64,000 nucleotides of DNA, taken from Terriglobus sp. TAA 43 (GTDB lineage: Bacteria > Acidobacteriota > Terriglobia > Terriglobales > Acidobacteriaceae). The stretch covers positions 3,286,001 to 3,350,000 of the forward strand of contig NZ_JUGR01000001.1 in assembly GCF_000800015.1 (NCBI RefSeq). Reading direction: 5' to 3'. The position numbers and the translations under genes are program-made. A model generated the notes under the pieces. It made no database searches and had not been told where the DNA came from. It saw nothing but the letters and a program-made list of their open reading frames with translations. Each line of letters opens with the position of its first letter. Positions within the stretch are counted from its first letter, which is position 1. This document shows, piece by piece, positions 27,655 to 36,290 of this stretch.

Positions 27655-28260
27655 TCACTGCTCTTCGGTAAGGTTCTCGCGGATATTCTCCGCCACTTGC
27701 TCAATGGAGGTTTCCTGGCTCAGCGCAGCCACATCGACATCGCGTGCCACACCGTACATGCCAAACTTCTCCGCCATCTCGCGGTTAATTTGCAGCAGCG
27801 CCGTGGTCTCTTTTTCCGTTAGCAGCAGTACTTGCAGCATCAGGTGCTCGCGCTCATCGGAGCGGCGACCCATGCGTTGTTGTCGCATCAGGATGAAACT
27901 CGCCAGCAGAATCGCCTCAAGCGCCACGATCGTGTCCAGCATCGCGAACGGATAGGGATCGAACCGCCATTGCTGAAAGCGCTGCAGTGTATTGCACAGA
28001 ATCCAGCCAGCGAAAAAGACCAGGTGCAGGACGACAAATCGCATACTCCCGGCAAATCCGGCGATAACATCGCCAGCCCGTTCGGCAGCGGTCCGCTTCT
28101 CCGAGAACTCCTGCTCGTGTCGCGCGATCAGGTCAATGTGTTCCTGCACATGCTGGTGTGACAAGGCGGTAGGGTGCTCCTGCAACGGCGAATATGGCCG
28201 CTTGTGCAAGTGAGATGACAATTCGGTCTGCTGCGCCATCACGATCCGAGAGATTTCCAT
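27655..28260 (-). CDS. DUF1003 membrane protein
   Basis: A 201-residue protein of the DUF1003 family. After a polar N-terminus of 60 residues come the family features: GFAGSMRFVVLHLVFFAGWI, a short loop (FDPYPFAMLDTIVALEA) and a second membrane helix (ILLASFILMRQQRMGRRSDE), then a long helical cytosolic region (LLLTEKETTALLQINREMAEK). The family often accompanies magnesium or cyclic-nucleotide domains, but its role is unproved. Start codons at 28260 and 28239 are both possible. It is convergent with mscS (3 bases between stops) and divergent from the barrel gene at 28347. Confidence 0.8.
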   Translation of the reverse strand: MEISRIVMAQQTELSSHLHKRPYSPLQEHPTALSHQHVQEHIDLIARHEQEFSEKRTAAERAGDVIAGFAGSMRFVVLHLVFFAGWILCNTLQRFQQWRFDPYPFAMLDTIVALEAILLASFILMRQQRMGRRSDEREHLMLQVLLLTEKETTALLQINREMAEKFGMYGVARDVDVAALSQETSIEQVAENIRENLTEEQ

Positions 28261-28346
28261 CTCCGTCGATACCTTTACGAATTCCTAATGGCTTCTTTAT
28301 GGATTTCCTACGATCTTTCCGCCTCTACTCGAGAGTGAGGGAAACG

Positions 28347-29759
28347 ATGCGTCTTGCAGCTTGTTCATTGCTCACATTGGCTCTTATAGGTCCCACCCAG
28401 CTTTACTCTCAGGTTCAACCCTCCGCACCACAACCGGACCGCAACTTCTTCCAGCGTTTGGGCGATGCGTATTGGCAGGACTGGAAGCCTTCTCCCTCAG
28501 CATCTACACCCGTATTAGCGCGCCGCGGCTATCGGGCACCCTTGGATTCCCCGCCATTTCCATCCACTGACTACTCTGTTGGCGGAACACCTGTTATCGG
28601 CGCGCCCGATACGCAGACTTACATCCTGATGCAGGCCATGAACCAGAACCGCTCGCGTATCAAGGTCTACGGTTGGTTGAATGGTGGCTTCAACGTTTCC
28701 ACTTCCAACAAAGGCGACGGCGCAAACTCTCCCGCGGCGTATTACTACAACCCGAATCGCATCACTGCTGATCAGGCCGTGCTGTACATCGAACGCCTCC
28801 CAGACACAGTGCAGACGGGCCATGTTGACTGGGGTTTCCGTATCGCGCAGCTCTATGGGCAGGACTATCGCTACACCACCGCCAAGGGCATCCTGTCGCA
28901 ACAACTACTCGTTCACAACCGCGAAAATGGCTACGACCCCGTCATGGCCTATATCGACCTCTACATTCCCAAGGTCGCTGAGGGGATGAATATTCGAGTA
29001 GGTCGCTACATTTCATTGCCCGACATTGAGGCGCAACTCGCACCGAACAACTACACCTACTCGCACTCCCTGCTTTACGGGGTCGATCCGTATACGCAGA
29101 CAGGTATCGTAGCCAGCATCAAACTCTCAGATCACTGGCTGGTACAAGCGGGCCTGTCCGCAGGTAACGACGTGGCGCCGTGGACGAAAGATGCCAAGCC
29201 TACGCTTACTGCTTGCGTGGATTACACGTGGAACAAGGGCGGAGACGCGCTCTATACCTGTGCCAATTCCGTCAACGATGGCAAGTATGCCTACAACAAT
29301 GTGCAGGGGTACTACGAAACCTGGTATCACCGAATCAACTCCACTTGGCATACCGACACCGAGACATGGTTCATGTATCAGCGTCAGGTCCCCAACATTG
29401 CCGGAAATGTTGCCGATCCTATACCCACTGAGACAGGAGCGAATGGCGCTTTTTGCTCTGCGGGTGAACGTACCTGTTTCGCACCGGAAGTGGCAGTAGT
29501 GAATTATCTTGAGCATCAATTCAACGCGCATCGCTATCTTTCCATCCGCAACGAGTTCCTTGACGACATCAAAGGCCAGCGTACTGGCTACACAACGAAG
29601 TACTCCGAACATCTGGTGAGCTACGGCATGTGGGTGGGATCGACGATTCTCTTTCGCCCAGAACTACGGCTGGAACACTCCTACGATTTGGCTGCATACG
29701 ATCTGGGTACCAAGCGCACTCAATTCATCGTTGCAGGTGACCTAACCTATCACTTTTAG
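28347..29759 (+). CDS. Outer-membrane beta-barrel porin (BBP2-like)
   Basis: A 470-residue outer-membrane protein with a signal peptide (MRLAACSLLTLALIGPTQLYS). The body alternates polar and aromatic residues typical of barrel strands (IKVYGWLNGGFNVSTSNKGD, MNIRVGRYISLPDIEAQLAP, LVQAGLSAGNDV) and ends in YHF, the C-terminal aromatic residue recognised by the BAM complex. This is the putative beta-barrel porin-2 pattern found in acidobacteria and planctomycetes. A hexapeptide motif MYQRQVPN and two cysteine pairs occur in loops. GTGAGGG precedes the ATG; an upstream in-frame ATG at 28299 would bury the signal peptide. The solute is unknown. Confidence 0.8.
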   Translation: MRLAACSLLTLALIGPTQLYSQVQPSAPQPDRNFFQRLGDAYWQDWKPSPSASTPVLARRGYRAPLDSPPFPSTDYSVGGTPVIGAPDTQTYILMQAMNQNRSRIKVYGWLNGGFNVSTSNKGDGANSPAAYYYNPNRITADQAVLYIERLPDTVQTGHVDWGFRIAQLYGQDYRYTTAKGILSQQLLVHNRENGYDPVMAYIDLYIPKVAEGMNIRVGRYISLPDIEAQLAPNNYTYSHSLLYGVDPYTQTGIVASIKLSDHWLVQAGLSAGNDVAPWTKDAKPTLTACVDYTWNKGGDALYTCANSVNDGKYAYNNVQGYYETWYHRINSTWHTDTETWFMYQRQVPNIAGNVADPIPTETGANGAFCSAGERTCFAPEVAVVNYLEHQFNAHRYLSIRNEFLDDIKGQRTGYTTKYSEHLVSYGMWVGSTILFRPELRLEHSYDLAAYDLGTKRTQFIVAGDLTYHF

Positions 29760-29886
29760 GAAACACTTCCCGGTTGCGTCATCACAGCATCGCCGGGAAC
29801 AATTCGGCATTCTTATACATCCTGTTGCATCAGCGTGCATCTCAATCCGCAACTTTGCTTTACGAAGATTGTTCTGAGGTGACGTA

Positions 29887-30042
29887 ATGCTGATCGTTCT
29901 TCTGATTGTTCTGCTTCTCGTCTTCGGTGGCGGCGGATACTACATGGGCCCTGGCATTGGGTATTACGGTGGCGGTGGTATCAGCTTGATCCTGCTGCTG
30001 GTCATACTGTGGCTGCTGTTCGGCGCAAGCCGCGAGCTCTAA
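29887..30042 (+). CDS. DUF3309-like tiny membrane protein
   Basis: A 51-residue protein: a hydrophobic segment (MLIVLLIVLLLVFGGGG), a Gly/Tyr-rich turn (YYMGPGIGYYGGGG), a second hydrophobic segment (ISLILLLVILWLLFG) and a short end ASREL. This hairpin plan is that of DUF3309 proteins, abundant in soil bacteria but of unknown role. GAGGTGA lies six bases before the ATG. It sits between two unrelated genes. Confidence 0.75.
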   Translation: MLIVLLIVLLLVFGGGGYYMGPGIGYYGGGGISLILLLVILWLLFGASREL

Positions 30043-30150
30043 AAGAGTCGGCCTCCTCGACGTCGTACGCAAGTAGGCGCGATGAGGCCATCGCTTTCGC
30101 TGATCTCGGGCAGGTACGGGGCAACGTAGGCAATACGCTTGCTCCAAGTT

Positions 30151-31104
30151 ATGCATCTCATAGTAACGATGCCGGTTGCTACTCGAACGAATGCCATACG
30201 CCTGCAACCATTGCGGGCATTGAAAGAACACATTGTTGCGCTGGATGCGGCAATGCTTGTTGCCATCACCTCGACGGAGGTCGGTGCAGTCCATAAGCTG
30301 CGCACTACCACACGCCGTGTGCAGTCTCATCTTGAGTTGTTGGAGCTGTTGGGCCACGGCGACCACCCCATGCGTCTGCCGGAACATCACTCTCAAGCAC
30401 GTGCAGTCACGCAGCGCCTGCGCCGCATTCGACGCGCTGCCGGTGCTGTGCGCGATTTGGATGTGCAGACCAGCATGATTGCGCTGGACGCACCGCAAAA
30501 GGCAGCAGTGCATAACGGCAGCACGGGTGATGTGGTGCGAAAGCAGGCCAAGAAGCTTCGCAAACATCTCGAAGCACAACGTGACGATGAAGCGAAGAAA
30601 CTCGTGGCCGTGCTGAAAGACGAAGAACAGGATCTGGCCGCATCCCTGCGCGATCTGGAACAAATGATCAAACCTGCAAATCGACGCGGCATTACATCGG
30701 CCGCGCTGCTGGAACATGCGGAAGAGTTCTTCGCGACGCATGTAAAATCCGCGTTGCGCGAGCGTCGGCCACGAAAAAACGAAGACGCGCATGAGCGCTT
30801 GCAACGCCGACTGGAACGGCTCGATGAAGACGCGCTTCATACCATCCGCAAGGCTGCGAAATTATGCCGCTACATGGTGGAAACAGCTCCGGAAGGCACA
30901 CCGGCGCGTGAGGCAGCCGCGCAGTTCGAGGCAGTGCAGGAAGCGGGCGGCCACTGGCATGACTGGCTGCTGTTGCAACAACTGGCCACAGACTTTCACG
31001 GGCGCAACGCAGAGTTGGCGCATCGATACGAGACACACACCAATGCAGCATTGGCAGACTATCGTTTGCGCTTGTCGGAGCTACTACCAAAGCTAACGGC
31101 GTAA
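30151..31104 (+). CDS. CHAD-domain protein
   Basis: A 317-residue helical protein. The CHAD features are the early VHKLRTTTRRVQSHLELL (conserved His, Lys and Arg pairs), RLRRIRRAAGAVRDLDVQ, and later DALHTIRKAAKLCRYMVE and HWHDWLLLQQLA, all rich in His, Lys and Arg on helix faces. CHAD domains bind polyphosphate granules (established for several members). No CYTH domain or ppk gene is adjacent. The true start is uncertain: ATG at 30151 or 30169, or TTG at 30139; none has a convincing ribosome site. Confidence 0.85.
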   Translation: MHLIVTMPVATRTNAIRLQPLRALKEHIVALDAAMLVAITSTEVGAVHKLRTTTRRVQSHLELLELLGHGDHPMRLPEHHSQARAVTQRLRRIRRAAGAVRDLDVQTSMIALDAPQKAAVHNGSTGDVVRKQAKKLRKHLEAQRDDEAKKLVAVLKDEEQDLAASLRDLEQMIKPANRRGITSAALLEHAEEFFATHVKSALRERRPRKNEDAHERLQRRLERLDEDALHTIRKAAKLCRYMVETAPEGTPAREAAAQFEAVQEAGGHWHDWLLLQQLATDFHGRNAELAHRYETHTNAALADYRLRLSELLPKLTA

Positions 31105-31148
31105 ATGTCCATCGACACTTACGCCGGTAGCTTGCATCGTGAATAGCC

Positions 31149-31991
31149 CTACTGTTTTGGCGGTTCGCTCTGCTGCTTCTCGGGCTTGCTCTCGTTTGTA
31201 ATGTCCTGGCCGTTGTAAATGATGCGTGCTGACGAACGATAGCGGCGATAGTCGGTGTACTTCACCGTGTTGCGCATGTGAATGTCATTGGCCGGGCCGT
31301 CTTTGCTGGCGGCAAAGTGTACGGTGCCATCGGCGCGCGTGTAGGTGGGGAACCAGTTCACCGTATCCACCTGCTCGTAATACGTAGTGAAGGGAATCGA
31401 GAAGTGGCCGTGCTTGATGTCGTCAGGCACGTTCTTGCCATTGATCATCACAATCTCAAGATCCTTCTGATCTACCCAGACGCGTCCTTCGAAAAAGCGA
31501 TGCTTGAAGTCAGCGTTCTTTGGTGAAGCGTCGAAGACGTACGTGTCCAGCTCATCCACCTTCTGTTTACCCACGTACTTCACGTCATAGTTCGGAAGCT
31601 CTTCCGTGGTCAGGACAAGTGGAATACGCTTCGCCACGTCTTCAAGATCGTAGGCGTCCAGGATCACGCGCTCCATGGTGTTCTGCGGCGCGAACACGAC
31701 AGTCTCATTGCGCTTGCCGTCTTTATCAAAGCCGATGTCGGTCACCTGGCGATATTCACCATCCGGCTTGCCATTGTCGTCGTTGATCGTCTGCATCACC
31801 ACGGCTTGGCGAAAGGTGTAGTTGTCGCGTGCCTTTACAAACTGCGACTCCTTCTTGCCCATCTCCGTAACGATCTGTTCCGGCGTCATGCCGGTGGGCT
31901 GCGAGGTGTCCAGTTTGCCCAGGCCGCTTTGCGCGACCGCAGTGGTCGCCATCAAGAATCCCGCCATTACACCTGCCAACACGTGCCGCAT
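31149..31991 (-). CDS. Secreted LolA-fold (outer-membrane lipoprotein-sorting-like) protein
   Basis: A 280-residue exported protein with signal peptide MRHVLAGVMAGFLMATTAVA. The mature part has the beta-sheet plan of LolA/LolB/MucB-like proteins: ARDNYTFRQAVVMQTI, EYRQVTDIGFDKDGKRNETV, NYDVKYVGKQKVDELDTYVF, and HRFFEGRVWVDQKDLEIVM. Acidobacteria have many such proteins, often annotated as outer membrane lipoprotein-sorting proteins; a real role in lipoprotein transport is not shown. The C-terminus is a Lys/Glu/Pro/Gln-rich tail. The start at 31991 is the first Met before the signal peptide; the frame is open much further upstream but that stretch overlaps the divergent gene at 32115. Confidence 0.7.
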   Translation of the reverse strand: MRHVLAGVMAGFLMATTAVAQSGLGKLDTSQPTGMTPEQIVTEMGKKESQFVKARDNYTFRQAVVMQTINDDNGKPDGEYRQVTDIGFDKDGKRNETVVFAPQNTMERVILDAYDLEDVAKRIPLVLTTEELPNYDVKYVGKQKVDELDTYVFDASPKNADFKHRFFEGRVWVDQKDLEIVMINGKNVPDDIKHGHFSIPFTTYYEQVDTVNWFPTYTRADGTVHFAASKDGPANDIHMRNTVKYTDYRRYRSSARIIYNGQDITNESKPEKQQSEPPKQ

Positions 31992-32114
31992 GCGTACGCT
32001 ACTCCTAACCTTCGTATAGTTTGACGTGGACGGACCACTACTGGCGTACTTTGTTCCGCCGGTGTAACGTGGATACGTCTTTTGGCACGGTAGATGCCCT
32101 GGAGTGAATACAAA

Positions 32115-33320
32115 GTGAGTGCGAACGAGTCTGTCAATCGTCGTGAGTTTTTCCGTCGCGCGGGCGCAATGGGAATGCTGGGAGCCATGCCCGATGTAAT
32201 GGCATTTGCGGAAGGCGGCCAGTCCAACGTGCAGCACGAAGTGGTGCCGAAACAAGAGGTTCCGGCTCCTACAGACACCATCAACTTTGCCGTCTGCGGC
32301 ATGAGCCACGACCATATCTATGGAATGGTGGGCGCCATCATTCGCGGCGGCGGCAAACTGGTGGCTTGGCACGGCGCAGAGCCAAACAAGATTGCACGCT
32401 TCGCCAAGGCGTTCCCCAACGTGAAACAGGCGCACAGCGAAGAAGAAATTCTGAACGACAAGAGCATTCACCTTGTGCTCAGCAGCACCATTGCAAACGA
32501 GCGCGCCCCGTTGGGCATCCGCGCCATGAAGGCAGGCAAGGATTTCCTATCCGACAAGCCGGGCGCCACCACGCTGGAGCAGGTAGAAGCCATCCGCAAG
32601 ACGGTGAAGGAAACGGGCCGCATCTACGCCATCCTGTACAGCGAACTTCTCGAAGTGAAGGCCGCCGTCTATGCAGGCGAACTCGTCAAGCAGGGCAAGA
32701 TTGGCCGCGTGATCCAGACCATCAACATCGCTCCGCACCAGATCGTGCAGGGCTCCGGCAATGCCGGAAACGGTGGTGCCGATGCGCGTCCGGATTGGTT
32801 CTGGGTACCGGAGCAGTACGGCGGAATCCTGTGCGACATCGGCTCGCACCAGGTGGAACAGTTCCTGTATTACACGGGCTCCAAATCGGCTGAGGTTGTC
32901 GAATCACAGATCAGCAACATCGCTCACCCCGAACATCCCAAGTTCCAGGACTTCGGCGACATGGTGTTGCGTGGCGATAAAGGCTTCGGCTATGTCCGCC
33001 TCGACTGGTTCACACCGGATGCACTCGGCACATGGGGCGACGGACGCCTCTTCATCCTCGGCACCAAGGGCTACATCGAAGTCCGCAAGTACACCAACGT
33101 CGGTGTGAACAAGGCAGGCAACAACCTGTTCATGGTGAACGGAACAGAGCAGAAGTTCATCGACTGCAACAACGTCGATCTGCCCTTCGGTCGCCAGTTC
33201 GTTTCAGACGTGGTGCACCGCACGCACACTGCGCAGGACCAGGCGCAGGCACTGCTCGCCGCAGAGTTGGTAGTGCGCGCGCAGAAGCAGGCGAAGTGGG
33301 TCAAGTTAGATCAGGCATAA
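32115..33320 (+). CDS. Tat-exported Gfo/Idh/MocA-family oxidoreductase
   Basis: A 401-residue oxidoreductase with a twin-arginine signal (NRREFFRRAGAMGMLGAMPD). The Rossmann domain starts NFAVCGMSHDHIYGMVGAII, an unusual variant in which the normal GxGxxG is replaced by GMSHDHIYG, so cofactor binding may differ. The family motif is DKPGATT instead of EKP, and the C-terminal domain holds WFWVPEQYGGILCDIGSHQV. The GTG start at 32115 has GGAG upstream; an ATG at 32094 would add seven residues. It forms a pair with the TIM-barrel gene 43 bases downstream, a common arrangement for sugar catabolism genes. Confidence 0.82.
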   Translation: MSANESVNRREFFRRAGAMGMLGAMPDVMAFAEGGQSNVQHEVVPKQEVPAPTDTINFAVCGMSHDHIYGMVGAIIRGGGKLVAWHGAEPNKIARFAKAFPNVKQAHSEEEILNDKSIHLVLSSTIANERAPLGIRAMKAGKDFLSDKPGATTLEQVEAIRKTVKETGRIYAILYSELLEVKAAVYAGELVKQGKIGRVIQTINIAPHQIVQGSGNAGNGGADARPDWFWVPEQYGGILCDIGSHQVEQFLYYTGSKSAEVVESQISNIAHPEHPKFQDFGDMVLRGDKGFGYVRLDWFTPDALGTWGDGRLFILGTKGYIEVRKYTNVGVNKAGNNLFMVNGTEQKFIDCNNVDLPFGRQFVSDVVHRTHTAQDQAQALLAAELVVRAQKQAKWVKLDQA

Positions 33321-33363
33321 GGCTTTTGCAAAACCGGAAATTATTTCGTTAGGAGAATGAACC

Positions 33364-34215
33364 ATGTCGCATCGTACGTTTACGCGCCGTAGCGCCCTGA
33401 AGGGGCTTGGTCTTGCTGCAGCCGCGTCGGCAACACCGCGCTTCCTTTCGGCCATGGCACTCAAGCCTTCGCCCATCCGTCTGGGCATCGCCAGCTACAC
33501 CTTCCGTGAGTTCAAGCAGCCGCAGCAGCTTGTCGACTTCATGCACCAGCTGAACCTGAAGAACATCAACCTCAAGGACTTCCATCTGCCCATGGGGCCG
33601 CTCGATGAGGTGAAGAAGAACGCCGACTGGTATCGCAGCCAGGGCCTCGTCATCACGGGCGGTGGCACCATCTACTTCCCTAAGGACGAGGACGAAGACA
33701 TCAAGGCGAAGTTCGACTACGCCAAGGCTGCAGGCTTTCCGATGATCATCGGATCGCCCTCGCACGCTGCTCTGGAACGCGTCGCAAGCTTTGTAAAGAA
33801 GTACGACATCAAGCTCGCCATCCACAACCACGGCCCCGAAGACAAGGAATGGCCGTCGCCGCAGGACATTCTTGCGAAGATCGGCAACCTCGATAAGCGC
33901 GTGGGCTTCTGCGTCGACGTAGGTCACACCATGCGCGCAGGCAAGGACGTTCCTGAAACCATCAAGGAAGTTGGCTCGCGCCTGTACTGCATCCACATGA
34001 AGGATCTGGCCGAGAAGGACAAGAAGGAAAGCCAGGTTGCCGTCGGCGAAGGCATCATGCCGGTGAAGCAGATCTTCGAAACGCTGGTCAAAATCAAGTA
34101 CCCCGGCTGCGTCGATCTCGAATACGAGATCAACGGCAAGGACCCTATGCCGGGCGTCACCAAGAGCATCGCAACAGAGCGCAAAGTGCTCGAAGAGATG
34201 GGCTACTCCGCGTAG
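33364..34215 (+). CDS. Tat-exported sugar isomerase/epimerase-like TIM-barrel protein
   Basis: A 283-residue xylose-isomerase-like TIM barrel preceded by a Tat signal (FTRRSALKGLGLAAAASATP). Metal-ligand candidates are in the usual strands: the Glu of the DLEYEIN motif near the end, the His and Glu region IHNHGPEDKEW, the Asp/His of FCVDVGHTMRAG and the later CIHMKD. Members act as sugar-phosphate or keto-sugar epimerases and lyases with a divalent metal. AGGAGAATGAACC precedes the ATG. It is co-transcribed with the oxidoreductase at 32115, which together with the Tat signals suggests both enzymes work in the periplasm on the same sugar derivative (inference). Confidence 0.85.
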   Translation: MSHRTFTRRSALKGLGLAAAASATPRFLSAMALKPSPIRLGIASYTFREFKQPQQLVDFMHQLNLKNINLKDFHLPMGPLDEVKKNADWYRSQGLVITGGGTIYFPKDEDEDIKAKFDYAKAAGFPMIIGSPSHAALERVASFVKKYDIKLAIHNHGPEDKEWPSPQDILAKIGNLDKRVGFCVDVGHTMRAGKDVPETIKEVGSRLYCIHMKDLAEKDKKESQVAVGEGIMPVKQIFETLVKIKYPGCVDLEYEINGKDPMPGVTKSIATERKVLEEMGYSA

Positions 34216-34230
34216 TCGCGATATCCCGAG

Positions 34231-34274
34231 AAACACAACAGCCGCTGGCATCGACCAGCGGCTGTTGTGTTTTT
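34231..34274 (+). terminator. Intrinsic terminator after the TIM-barrel gene
   Basis: AAACACAACAGCCGCTGG pairs with CCAGCGGCTGTTGTGTTT around a six-base loop and is followed by a T-run. The stem is about 18 base pairs and perfect, making it one of the strongest terminators in the window. Confidence 0.85.
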
Positions 34275-34287
34275 AGCCATAGACAAA

Positions 34288-34318
34288 GAGAAAGGCCTCG
34301 CCGAAGCGAGGCCTCTTC
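34288..34318 (-). terminator. Intrinsic terminator for the convergent oxidoreductase gene
   Basis: AGGCCTCGC / GCGAGGCCT around CGAA, with an A-rich left side that reads as a T-run on the minus strand. It serves the gene ending at 34340, so two terminators lie back to back here. Confidence 0.75.
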
Positions 34319-34339
34319 TGTAAAGCGATGCAGTGGATG

Positions 34340-35671
34340 TTAGACCGTCGGCTCCCAGCCCTTTTCGTAAGTGCGCTTGCGCTTCGCGGTAGCAGCGGGA
34401 TCGTTCACGAACTGGCCCGTTTCCGGGTTTACCTTCAGTTCCTTCTTCAGGTCATAGGCAACGTTCGCCATCAGCAGCGAACCTACAGAGCGTGCCGCGT
34501 CTTCAATCGGCTGGTCCTGCTTCGTGCTGCTGTCCTTGATGCAATCAAGCCAGTTCTTGAAGTGGACGTCGGTCATGCCATCGCGGCCCACGGTGTCCAT
34601 GCTGCTGGTCGTGCCAGCCTTGGGAACCTTCCACTCCTTAACGGTCTTGCCCTTCAGGTCGTGGATTTCGTAGCCATCGCGATCAATGATCACAGTGCCT
34701 TCCGTTCCCACAACGGCGGTACCGCGATCACGGCCCCAGTACTTGAGATGGTTGCAGCACAGGCACTCCCACTCAATCAGCTTGTTGTCGTACTCAAAGC
34801 TGGCGTTCAGGGTGTCGTAGAATTCCCAATCGTCCTTGAAGTGGTAACGACCGCCGGAGACAGAGACACGCTGCGGATACTTCACATCCAGGAACCAGCG
34901 AGCCACGTCGAACTCATGCGTACCGTTGTTCAGGGCTTCACCTGTGCCCCACACATGGAACCAGTGCCAGTTATACGGATGGACGTTGTCCTTGTAAGCC
35001 TGGCGCGGAGCCGGTCCCTGCCACAGGTCCCAATCAAGATTCGCCGGAACGGGAATGGGCTTGCCCACACCAATGCTCTTACGCTCGTTGGTGTACCAGG
35101 TCTTGGCATAGTAGGCGCGGCCAATAAGATTGCCGTCGCGCACTGCCTGCACCATTTCTCGGGTGTAGTCGGACGAGTGCTGCTGGTTGCCCATTACCAC
35201 AACCTTGCCGTACTTCTTCTGCGCGGCAACCAGCAGTTCGGTCTCGTGCAGATTCTGGCTGCAGGGCTTTTCCACGTAAACGTGCTTGCCAGCCTTCAGG
35301 CCGTAGATGGCCAGCGGCGTGTGCCAGTGGTCAGGCGTGGCAATGGTGATGGCGTCCACGTCCTTCTGTTCCAGCGTCTTGCGGAAATCTCTGTCGGCCT
35401 TGGGCGCAACGCCGAAGTCCTTCTCGGTGGCGGCGGCATACTTGGCCAGGATCTTTGAGTCGACGTCGACGACATGCGTGATGTTGACGGCGGACTGGTT
35501 TGCCTTCAGGCTGCTCAGATGCGCGTAGGCGCGGCTGTTCAGGCCGATCACCGCCACGTTCACACGATCGTTTGCGCCCAGAATGCGTGCATAGCTGTTT
35601 GCGGTGGAGGTCAAAGCAAGACCGGCGGCAGTGGCGACGGCGTTGCGGGAAAATTCGCGGCGCGTGAGCAT
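34340..35671 (-). CDS. Tat-exported Gfo/Idh/MocA-family oxidoreductase
   Basis: A 443-residue member with a twin-arginine signal (LTRREFSRNAVATAAGLALT). The Rossmann part reads VAVIGLNSRAY, so like the gene at 32115 the glycine motif is altered. The family sequence EKPCSQN is intact, and the second domain has NWHWFHVWGTGEALNNGTHE and VSVSGGRYHFKDDWEFYD. The C-terminus ends in a Lys-rich region (KRKRTYEKGWEP). This subgroup, common in acidobacteria and planctomycetes, usually lies with sugar-catabolic genes. ATG at 35671 has AAGGAGA a few bases upstream. Confidence 0.85.
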   Translation of the reverse strand: MLTRREFSRNAVATAAGLALTSTANSYARILGANDRVNVAVIGLNSRAYAHLSSLKANQSAVNITHVVDVDSKILAKYAAATEKDFGVAPKADRDFRKTLEQKDVDAITIATPDHWHTPLAIYGLKAGKHVYVEKPCSQNLHETELLVAAQKKYGKVVVMGNQQHSSDYTREMVQAVRDGNLIGRAYYAKTWYTNERKSIGVGKPIPVPANLDWDLWQGPAPRQAYKDNVHPYNWHWFHVWGTGEALNNGTHEFDVARWFLDVKYPQRVSVSGGRYHFKDDWEFYDTLNASFEYDNKLIEWECLCCNHLKYWGRDRGTAVVGTEGTVIIDRDGYEIHDLKGKTVKEWKVPKAGTTSSMDTVGRDGMTDVHFKNWLDCIKDSSTKQDQPIEDAARSVGSLLMANVAYDLKKELKVNPETGQFVNDPAATAKRKRTYEKGWEPTV

Positions 35672-35744
35672 AATTTCTCCTTGCGGATGCCCATTTTATA
35701 CACACAGCACCCCAATGGTCATACCACTTGCTAATCTTTCTTTC

Positions 35745-36290
35745 ATGGCATTCGGTCGTCCACGCGCCACACGCACACCGCTCGATCGCGAACAGTTGAT
35801 GGAGTATGCACTTAAGTCGCTCGGCGCACGCATGCAGAGCGTTCGTGACCTGCGCCGCAAGCTCATCGATCGCGCCGAACCCGGGCCGTCCGGAACCGAA
35901 GCCGTGGACTGGGTGCTGGCAAAGCTGCAGGAGTTGCGCTACCTCTCGGACGATCGCTTCGCCGCGGATTTCACACGTCTGCGGCAGGAGAATCGCAGCT
36001 TCGGCAGGCGTCGCGTTCAGCAGGATCTCCAGGCAAAGGGCATCGCGTCGGAAGTTATTCAAACCACTCTGGATGAGGCCTACGAAGGTGTCGACGAACA
36101 GGCATTGGTGCGGCAGCATCTGGAGCGCCGCCGCATCGCTGCACCGACGGACGAAAAGAGCACCGCGCGCGTTCTGCGCAGACTGACGGCGGCAGGGTTT
36201 TCGTCGAAGGCGATCTTTGCCGTGCTGCGAAGTCTGAAGAGCGGAGAGGAAGCTCTGGATCGCGCGGAGACAGATGCGCAGGACGAATAA
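35745..36290 (+). CDS. recX: Regulatory protein RecX
   Basis: A 181-residue RecX, which binds along RecA filaments and limits their activity. It shows the three-helix repeats of the family: ALKSLGARMQSVRDLRRKL, YLSDDRFAADFTRLRQ with FGRRRVQQDLQAKGI, and RRLTAAGFSSKAIFAVLRSL. Length is normal. The gene is not next to recA. The start at 35745 gives the natural N-terminus (MAFGRPRATRTPLDREQL) but has no good ribosome site; an ATG at 35715 is an alternative. The stop overlaps the start of the next gene by 17 bases. Confidence 0.85.
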   Translation: MAFGRPRATRTPLDREQLMEYALKSLGARMQSVRDLRRKLIDRAEPGPSGTEAVDWVLAKLQELRYLSDDRFAADFTRLRQENRSFGRRRVQQDLQAKGIASEVIQTTLDEAYEGVDEQALVRQHLERRRIAAPTDEKSTARVLRRLTAAGFSSKAIFAVLRSLKSGEEALDRAETDAQDE

